From Bryobacterales bacterium (lineage in GTDB: Bacteria > Cyanobacteriota > Vampirovibrionia > Obscuribacterales > Obscuribacteraceae): a stretch of DNA of 10,483 nt. Positions 6,434 to 10,483 of this stretch are shown piece by piece. The position numbers were made by a program, and so were the translations under genes. The stretch is from NCBI GenBank assembly GCA_903970295.1, contig CAJCHQ010000893.1:1-10483 (forward strand), given 5' to 3'. Each line of letters opens with the position of its first letter. The first letter of the stretch is position 1. A model generated the notes under the pieces. It was given only the letters and a program-made list of their open reading frames with translations. It was not told where the DNA came from and did not search any database.

Positions 6434-7222
6434 TCACTTGCTCGTCGCAGACGTGGACGCCTGAAATTTGGGAACTCGATCGCGAATGAATTGATAGCAC
6501 GTCGGAAAATCCCATTCGAGTTGACGGTTTTCCGGCTCCACATTGATTTGGGTAGCGTAAACGAGCGCAAAAGTTTCGGCGAAAAGCTGACCCCGTGCCA
6601 TTCTGTTAACACCTTCGACCAGATAACTGATCTTGGCTTTTTCCGTTTCATTCAAGCGGCTGTAATCAGCAGAATATGCGGTTTTGAATGTTTGAGTTTC
6701 TGAAAGATAGCCCATCAAATAGTCAAAGGCATGGCCAATTTCGTGCAGCGCGACGAACTCTACTTGATCGTTGTTCAAAAATTCTCCATCGGAAAAGAAT
6801 TTCTGTGGAATAAAAATTAAACGCTCGTGCCAAAACAATCCTAGGGTATCGACATAATTTTCATTGAAATAGCTACGTGGGACGCTGTCCATATCAGGAA
6901 TGACGACGATTCTAATGCCTGCTTTCACAAGTGCACTGACCAATTCTGCCGGGAGACGGTGGACAACACTGTGAATGGTGGCGAGCAGCCGCACGCCCTC
7001 TTCCGACTTTTGAAACTTACTTACGGACTGCCTGGAGGCGATGAGTGCTTTGGCGCCAGCGTTCATCAGTGTATTTGACCGCGCACCGAGCAGCCGTACC
7101 GACGTAATTGAGGAAGAAGATTGCGATGACTCCAGAGCGACCGGCAACGCATAGCTTCGGCCAGCCATTATCAACATCCCGATAATCAGCAGGCATCTAC
7201 GTAAGCAAAAAAGTCCCATCAC
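6434..7222 (-). CDS. Exported zinc metalloprotease, lethal factor/Pro-Pro endopeptidase-like
   Basis: The product is about 262 residues with a signal peptide (CLRRCLLIIGMLIMAGRSYA, residues 6-25, cleavage likely after SYA). The catalytic zinc motif is HEIGH (H160, E161, H164) in VALHEIGHAFDYLMG. Downstream, FAETFALVYA provides E216 as the likely third zinc ligand, giving a gluzincin arrangement. HExGH, an S/F/Y-rich linker, a conserved tyrosine (Y200 in ISYLVEG) and an FAE-x-F-x-x-x-Y helix together resemble the anthrax lethal factor C-terminal/Pro-Pro endopeptidase (ATLF, M34) fold. That family includes secreted proteases of Gram-positive bacteria and many uncharacterised homologues. The substrate here is unknown. 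The open frame begins with GTG at 7222, followed directly by ATG at 7219; neither has a strong ribosome site. Its gene is divergent from the PDZ protein gene. Confidence 0.7.
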   Translation of the reverse strand: MMGLFCLRRCLLIIGMLIMAGRSYALPVALESSQSSSSITSVRLLGARSNTLMNAGAKALIASRQSVSKFQKSEEGVRLLATIHSVVHRLPAELVSALVKAGIRIVVIPDMDSVPRSYFNENYVDTLGLFWHERLIFIPQKFFSDGEFLNNDQVEFVALHEIGHAFDYLMGYLSETQTFKTAYSADYSRLNETEKAKISYLVEGVNRMARGQLFAETFALVYATQINVEPENRQLEWDFPTCYQFIRDRVPKFQASTSATSK

Positions 7223-7274
7223 TTTGGCAAAATCGCCACTTTTGCAGCCTCGATTCTCACCAACGTGTCGCCGT

Positions 7275-7293
7275 GTGGTTGACAGAAAACCAC
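7275..7293. promoter_or_regulatory. Inverted repeat enclosing a TTGACA, possible promoter-operator
   Basis: GTGGTT (7275-7280) and AACCAC (7288-7293) form a perfect 6-base inverted repeat with a 7-base centre. The repeat encloses a consensus TTGACA (7279-7284) on the plus strand. A poor -10 (TGTGCT, 7302-7307) lies 17 bases downstream. It sits in the divergent gap between the protease and PDZ protein genes, so it could be a repressor-controlled promoter for the latter, with a leader over 100 bases long. The weak -10 keeps this tentative. Confidence 0.25.
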
Positions 7294-7356
7294 TTCAGCC
7301 CTGTGCTTAAAGCTTCTTTTTTCCATGACGTCGCTTGTTAGATGGTTCGGACCACG

Positions 7357-7397
7357 CCAGAATATAGCAGAATGTGCCGGGCGAGCCAATATTCTGG
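7357..7397 (+). repeat. 9-base inverted repeat upstream of the PDZ protein gene
   Basis: CCAGAATAT (7357-7365) and ATATTCTGG (7389-7397) are exact reverse complements separated by 23 bases. The second arm ends 38 bases before the ATG at 7436. GC dinucleotides just inside each arm could extend the stem past small bulges. It could act as a DNA operator or fold as a hairpin in the mRNA leader. No U tract follows the second arm, so it is not an intrinsic terminator. Confidence 0.45.
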
Positions 7398-7435
7398 AAC
7401 AATGGCACTAGATACCTCACGCTGTCCTCTGATTC

Positions 7436-8581
7436 ATGCTTAATTACCGTCACTTACTATCTTTGACACTGGCATTGGCTTCAGTAGCCGGAGCGAATGC
7501 TGTTGCAAGCGACTTGCCTGTCAGTGAAGCACCTATTCTTGGGAGTCTTCAAACCCTCGACGTTACCATCGGAAAACTAGAACGGAAAGTATGTGGTACC
7601 ACCAATAACGATCAACCATCGGCGGTGCGAATGGAAGCACTCGAGAAAAAAGTTTTTGGCGTCATTCAGTCAGGCTCACTCGTGGACCGGCTCTCAAATC
7701 TTCAAGAGAAGATTGAGAAACTCGGCAAAGATGAGAAGACATCCTCAGAGTTTAAAACAGAAATGCCTGGAGCAGACGACAACAGATCGGCTGATGCCAA
7801 AGCAACAACCTCTGGATCTAAACATACCCTTAAAGGAACGGTATATCAAGCCGAACTATTGGACTGTGGCATTGAGGCGCGAGAAGAGCAAATCGATGCC
7901 AGCCATACACACCATGTCGTAAAAAATGTGCGGCGAGGGAGCAGAGCAGAAAGGTGGGGAATTATTCCTGGTGATATTGTCCTGTCTGTGCAAACAAGTC
8001 AGTCGTCAACGAATATCACGATTGAGCGAGGCAGCAAAATCTACTCTGCCGATCTATCTCGCGAGCGCGAATTGGATGCACAGGCTCCGGCTAAAATTCC
8101 GCAGACTGCAGCATCGCAAAGCGGTGCACAGAGTGCGAAGGCACGTCCGCAATTGTCACCGGTCGGACGTTTTGTAGGCATCCTCAGGCAAAGGAAGGAT
8201 CAGATTCGCGAATTTCCCTATAACATGTGCAAAATAACTAATGACAATTCTGAAATTACAACCGAGTTCCAGGTCACGGCTGATGGATTGTTGACAGGAA
8301 GTTACTCCCAGAACTTGGCTCCGCCATGGGGTTTTGAGTCTGGCATTCTTGACGATGCCAGACCGCTTGCTGACCGACAATTCTCGTTTCAGTGGCATGA
8401 CAAGCATGGAAACGGTTGGTTGATAATTACCTTCAGCCCGGACTTCAACTCGTTTCACGGGGACTGGTCTCCGGATATTGCGCTGTTAAGACAATCTTTT
8501 GGAATTCAATCCAATGAAGCTCCGACCCTTGAACAGATCGAGTTGTATGGGCTCATTCACGATGGAACGCGTGTGAAGTAG
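7436..8581 (+). CDS. Exported PDZ-domain protein with LE-x-K-V-x-G repeats
   Basis: The product is 381 residues with an N-terminal signal peptide (LLSLTLALASVAGANA, 7-22, then VASDLP). Residues 48-95 carry a 21-residue repeat: LERKVCG at 48-54 and LEKKVFG at 69-75, then a degraded copy beginning LQEKIEK near 89, with an SLVDRL link. A hydrophilic linker (about 97-130) leads to a PDZ-like domain (133-208): VVKNVRRGSRAERWGIIPGD is the typical 'G-x-A-x-x-x-G-I-x-x-G-D' peptide-binding core. A low-complexity linker (215-240) precedes a beta-rich C-terminal domain (243-345) with GNGWLIITFSPDFNSFHGDW, of unassigned function. No protease domain is attached, so it may act as an adaptor in the envelope. 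The ATG lacks a good Shine-Dalgarno site but places the signal peptide correctly. The gene ends in three consecutive in-frame stops (TAG TGA TAG, 8579-8587). Confidence 0.75.
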   Translation: MLNYRHLLSLTLALASVAGANAVASDLPVSEAPILGSLQTLDVTIGKLERKVCGTTNNDQPSAVRMEALEKKVFGVIQSGSLVDRLSNLQEKIEKLGKDEKTSSEFKTEMPGADDNRSADAKATTSGSKHTLKGTVYQAELLDCGIEAREEQIDASHTHHVVKNVRRGSRAERWGIIPGDIVLSVQTSQSSTNITIERGSKIYSADLSRERELDAQAPAKIPQTAASQSGAQSAKARPQLSPVGRFVGILRQRKDQIREFPYNMCKITNDNSEITTEFQVTADGLLTGSYSQNLAPPWGFESGILDDARPLADRQFSFQWHDKHGNGWLIITFSPDFNSFHGDWSPDIALLRQSFGIQSNEAPTLEQIELYGLIHDGTRVK

Positions 8582-8622
8582 TGATAGTTCTGCAGCTTGC
8601 GCTTTGTCCGAAAAGTCTTAGC

Positions 8623-8639
8623 ATCTAGAAAAATTAGAT
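8623..8639. repeat. Short A/T-rich inverted repeat after the PDZ protein gene
   Basis: ATCTA (8623-8627) and TAGAT (8635-8639) flank seven bases. The stem is only 5 base pairs and no U tract follows it, so terminator function is unlikely. It is recorded because it is the only stem-forming element seen between the PDZ protein gene and the leader ORF. Confidence 0.2.
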
Positions 8640-8678
8640 CAGAGTGGAGCCCTCGAACATTCCAGCAAAAGGAGTAGA

Positions 8679-8735
8679 ATGCGGATCGATGCTCTCGACG
8701 AACTGTTCGAGAGTATTAAACAAAGGATGCTATGA
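8679..8735 (+). CDS. 18-codon leader ORF overlapping the SDR gene start
   Basis: An ATG at 8679 preceded by a strong AAGGAG (8669-8674, 4-base spacer) opens a short frame encoding MRIDALDELFESIKQRML. It ends in TGA at 8733-8735, overlapping the ATG of the SDR-DUF2867 gene as ATGA. That arrangement is classic for translational coupling: ribosomes finishing the leader can restart at the SDR start. The leader's Shine-Dalgarno is better than the SDR's own AAAGGA (8722-8727, 4-base spacer). A perfect inverted repeat, CTCTCGA (8692-8698) and TCGAGAG (8707-8713), lies within the leader and could fold in the mRNA. The peptide would form an amphipathic helix but matches no known family. It has no run of a single amino acid as in classical attenuators. 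Confidence 0.5.
   Translation: MRIDALDELFESIKQRML
8692..8713 (+). promoter_or_regulatory. Hairpin inside the leader ORF, before the SDR ribosome site
   Basis: CTCTCGA (8692-8698) and TCGAGAG (8707-8713) are perfect 7-base complements with an 8-base loop. The loop region contains a competing 5-base stem, CGAAC/GTTCG (8699-8703 and 8705-8709), so two alternative folds are possible. The hairpin ends 8 bases before the SDR gene's AAAGGA. Ribosomes translating the leader ORF would open it, which fits coupling of leader and SDR translation. It may equally be a DNA operator. Confidence 0.4.
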
Positions 8736-10228
8736 CTACTGCTAAGAAAATTCTCGTCACTGGTGCGACCGGCTACATTGGTGCCCGATTGGTCCCGCGC
8801 CTGCTCAAAGGTGGATATAGTGTGCGAGCGGTGTCTCGGTCGTTGAAAAAACTGCAAGGCTGCCACTGGGCCGCTCACGAGAATGTAGAGCTTGTGGCTG
8901 CTGACGTTCTGGACGAGAAATCTCTGACTGAAGCCTGTCGCGGGTGCGGGGTGGCCTATTATCTCGTTCACTCGATGAATTCTCAACATTCCGATTTTGC
9001 GGAGGCTGATCGCTCGGGGGCGGGCAACATGGTTTTGGCGGCTGAGACCGCTGAGCTTGAGCGCATAATTTATTTAGGTGGCTTGGGTGAAAATGATGAA
9101 GGGCTAAGTAAGCACTTACGGTCGCGCGCCGAGGTCTCTGACATATTGAGAAGCGGTCAGGTGCCGGTTACTGTATTGAGGGCGGCGATGATCATCGGCT
9201 CTGGCAGCACCTCCTTTGAAATTTTGCGCTATTTGACAGATCGCTTGCCGTTCATGATCACGCCCAGATGGGTGCGCACTCCCTCTCAACCAATCGCCGT
9301 ACGCAACGTGCTTGAATACTTAATTGGCTGCCTGGAACATGATGAGACGATTGGAGAAATTTTCGATATTGGTGGTCCTGAAGTTTTGCAGTATCAGCGG
9401 CTCATGGATATTTACGCAGAAGAAGCTGGCTTGCGCAAACGGCTGGTCGTACCTGTACCCTATTTCACGCCGCGATTAAGTTCTTATTGGATTCATCTGG
9501 TCACCCCTGTGCCCTCGTACATTGCTAGACCTCTCGCCGAAGGATTACGAAATCCGGCAGTTTGTAAAGACACACGCATACGCGAGATCATCCATCAGGA
9601 CCTGTTGGATTGCCGCACAGCCATCAAGTTAGCACTGGCGTGCATTCAGCATCAGCAAGTTGAAAGCCACTGGACTGACGCTGGCGCCATACCACCGGCT
9701 GAGTGGTGCTTTTCGCATGATCCGAATTGGGCTGGCGGGACGGTCTATGTAGACTGCCGATCAGTCACTGTTGATGGGACGCCCGAAGATGTATGGCAAC
9801 CTTTGTGCCGGTTAGGCGGAACGACTGGCTGGTACTACGGAGACTGGCTCTGGAAGCTGCGCGGGCTCATGGATCGAATCGCTGGTGGGGTGGGCTTATC
9901 ACGCGGACGAAGACATGTTTCCGAATTGAGACCTGGCGATGCACTCGACTTATGGCGCGTGGTGGCTGTCGAACAAAACAAAAGATTGCTCTTGATAGCC
10001 GAAATGAAAGTACCGGGAAAAGCCATGCTGGAATTTAGGATTGAGCCTGTGAGCGAGACAAAAACGAGATTAGTGCAAACAGCAAAATTTCTGCCTTCTG
10101 GACTTTCGGGCATACTTTACTGGGTATTGGTGTCTCCCCTGCACAACTTTGTCTTCAACGGCATGCTGCGCGGCATTGTCAGTGCTGGTGGAACGCGCTT
10201 GATTCAGGAGCCCGTACGCCAATTTTGA
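8732..10228 (+). CDS. NAD(P)-binding SDR (NmrA-like) fused to DUF2867
   Basis: This 498-residue protein has two domains. The N-terminal part (about 1-300) is an atypical short-chain dehydrogenase/reductase: a Rossmann motif VTGATGYIG (9-17), YYLVHSM (76-82), IIYLGGLG (112-119) and HLRSRAEVSDIL (128-139). The C-terminal part (about 335-490) is a DUF2867 domain, shown by GWYYGDWLWKLRG (366-378) and RPGDALDLWRVV (400-411), with LLIAEMKVPGKAMLEF (420-435). This SDR-DUF2867 architecture is common in environmental bacteria, and the N-terminal domain resembles E. coli YbjT. Substrate and reaction are unknown. The Rossmann motif is intact, so it probably binds NAD(P)(H) in the cytosol. Start ATG 8732 overlaps the leader ORF stop. 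It converges on the membrane protein gene at the right end. Confidence 0.9.
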   Translation: MTTAKKILVTGATGYIGARLVPRLLKGGYSVRAVSRSLKKLQGCHWAAHENVELVAADVLDEKSLTEACRGCGVAYYLVHSMNSQHSDFAEADRSGAGNMVLAAETAELERIIYLGGLGENDEGLSKHLRSRAEVSDILRSGQVPVTVLRAAMIIGSGSTSFEILRYLTDRLPFMITPRWVRTPSQPIAVRNVLEYLIGCLEHDETIGEIFDIGGPEVLQYQRLMDIYAEEAGLRKRLVVPVPYFTPRLSSYWIHLVTPVPSYIARPLAEGLRNPAVCKDTRIREIIHQDLLDCRTAIKLALACIQHQQVESHWTDAGAIPPAEWCFSHDPNWAGGTVYVDCRSVTVDGTPEDVWQPLCRLGGTTGWYYGDWLWKLRGLMDRIAGGVGLSRGRRHVSELRPGDALDLWRVVAVEQNKRLLLIAEMKVPGKAMLEFRIEPVSETKTRLVQTAKFLPSGLSGILYWVLVSPLHNFVFNGMLRGIVSAGGTRLIQEPVRQF

Positions 10229-10285
10229 AGTGTGCGGGCCCGATGTGAGATGGATGCTCTGGCGTTACGGGGACCAGAGAGGTCC
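10210..10285. other. Stem-forming sequences between convergent genes
   Basis: GCCCGTAC (10210-10217) can pair with GTGCGGGC (10232-10239) as eight pairs including one G-U, across a 14-base loop that contains the SDR stop codon. GGACC (10271-10275) and GGTCC (10281-10285) form a second, 5-pair stem. Neither is followed by a U run, so these are weak candidates for terminating the convergent transcripts. Confidence 0.25.
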
Positions 10286-10296
10286 AACTGCAATAG

Positions 10297-10482
10297 CTAA
10301 AAATTGCCGATGACAAAGTTGCCCGCCAAATAAATCAAAAAGGGAATAGCTGCGAGCGCAATTAGTTCAAGAAAATTGCGAATGACATTTACTCTTAGAG
10401 TTGTGCTTGCAGGAAAGAAAAAGGCGAAAACAAACGAGACTGCCGTGGCAAGTCGTAATGTGTCACGCGCATTATCGTACCC
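10297..10482 (-). CDS. C-terminal end of a membrane protein, cut by the window edge
   Basis: On the minus strand a frame is open from the right edge to a TAG at 10297-10299 and gives 61 residues, beginning GYDNARDTLRLATAV. It holds two hydrophobic stretches, at about 11-24 (LATAVSFVFAFFF region) and 39-59 (ELIALAAIPFLIYLAGNFVIG), separated by a short basic loop (TTLRVNVIRNF). This is the pattern of the last two helices of a polytopic membrane protein. No family can be named from the fragment. It converges on the SDR-DUF2867 gene with a 68-base gap. The start lies outside the window. Confidence 0.6.
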   Translation of the reverse strand, partial: GYDNARDTLRLATAVSFVFAFFFPASTTLRVNVIRNFLELIALAAIPFLIYLAGNFVIGNF

Positions 10483-10483
10483 G

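Noticed and set aside
8699..8709. CGAAC-T-GTTCG as a LexA/SOS box
   Set aside because: The half-sites resemble the Gram-positive LexA box but the spacing is one base rather than four; better explained as part of the leader hairpin.
8639..8989. 116-codon minus-strand frame over the leader ORF and SDR start
   Set aside because: It runs across the Rossmann-fold coding region and has no recognisable domain or ribosome site.
10271..10285. GGACC/GGTCC stem as an intrinsic terminator
   Set aside because: Only five base pairs and no U tract on either strand.
1..10483. CRISPR array, tRNA, rRNA, insertion sequence or phage genes
   Set aside because: No regularly spaced repeats, no cloverleaf or rRNA-like stretch, and no transposase, integrase or phage structural motif was found in the translated frames.

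Overview
The window looks like one edge of a draft bacterial contig from an Illumina assembly. Its first 25 bases are residual TruSeq-type adapter rather than genome. Gene density, Shine-Dalgarno-like sites, ATG/GTG/TTG starts and signal peptides are all bacterial, and base composition looks close to balanced by eye. Several proteins recall environmental Melainabacteria/Vampirovibrionia (for example the Obscuribacter group): a secreted tetratricopeptide-type protein, a secreted PDZ protein with repeated LE-x-K-V-x-G motifs, and a sensorless histidine kinase with a HELQEPLR H-box. That placement is a guess from protein style; no rRNA or marker gene is present to confirm it.

Layout, left to right. 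1-25 is adapter. 26-556 has no confident gene, only an open, cysteine-containing minus-strand frame without a good start. 557-1435 (-) is a divergent M24 'pita-bread' peptidase homologue. 1436-1683 is an intergenic stretch rich in short palindromes and repeats. 1684-2400 (+) is a stand-alone histidine kinase core, and 2438-3754 (+) is a DUF2254 membrane protein probably in the same operon. 3755-4035 is largely non-coding, with one possible one-helix microprotein. 4036-5754 (-) is a large exported TPR-like protein. 6008-6277 (-) is a small protein of unknown function. 6434-7222 (-) is an exported zinc metalloprotease resembling the anthrax lethal factor/Pro-Pro endopeptidase fold. 7436-8581 (+) is an exported PDZ-domain protein, divergent from the protease. 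8679-8735 (+) is an 18-codon leader ORF that overlaps, by ATGA, the start of 8732-10228 (+), an NAD(P)-binding SDR fused to DUF2867. 10297-10482 (-) is the C-terminal end of a membrane protein that runs off the window.

Functionally there is no single pathway. The kinase and DUF2254 protein form the clearest functional pair (same strand, 37-base gap). The central block (4036-8581) holds three exported proteins, a helical-repeat scaffold, a protease and a PDZ protein, which suggests an envelope or secretion role, but no shared operon joins them. I saw no mobile element, CRISPR array, tRNA or rRNA. The items most worth a second look are the secreted lethal-factor-like protease, the leader ORF coupled to the SDR-DUF2867 gene, the M24 homologue that seems to lack one metal ligand, and the repeat-dense regulatory regions upstream of the kinase and the PDZ protein.
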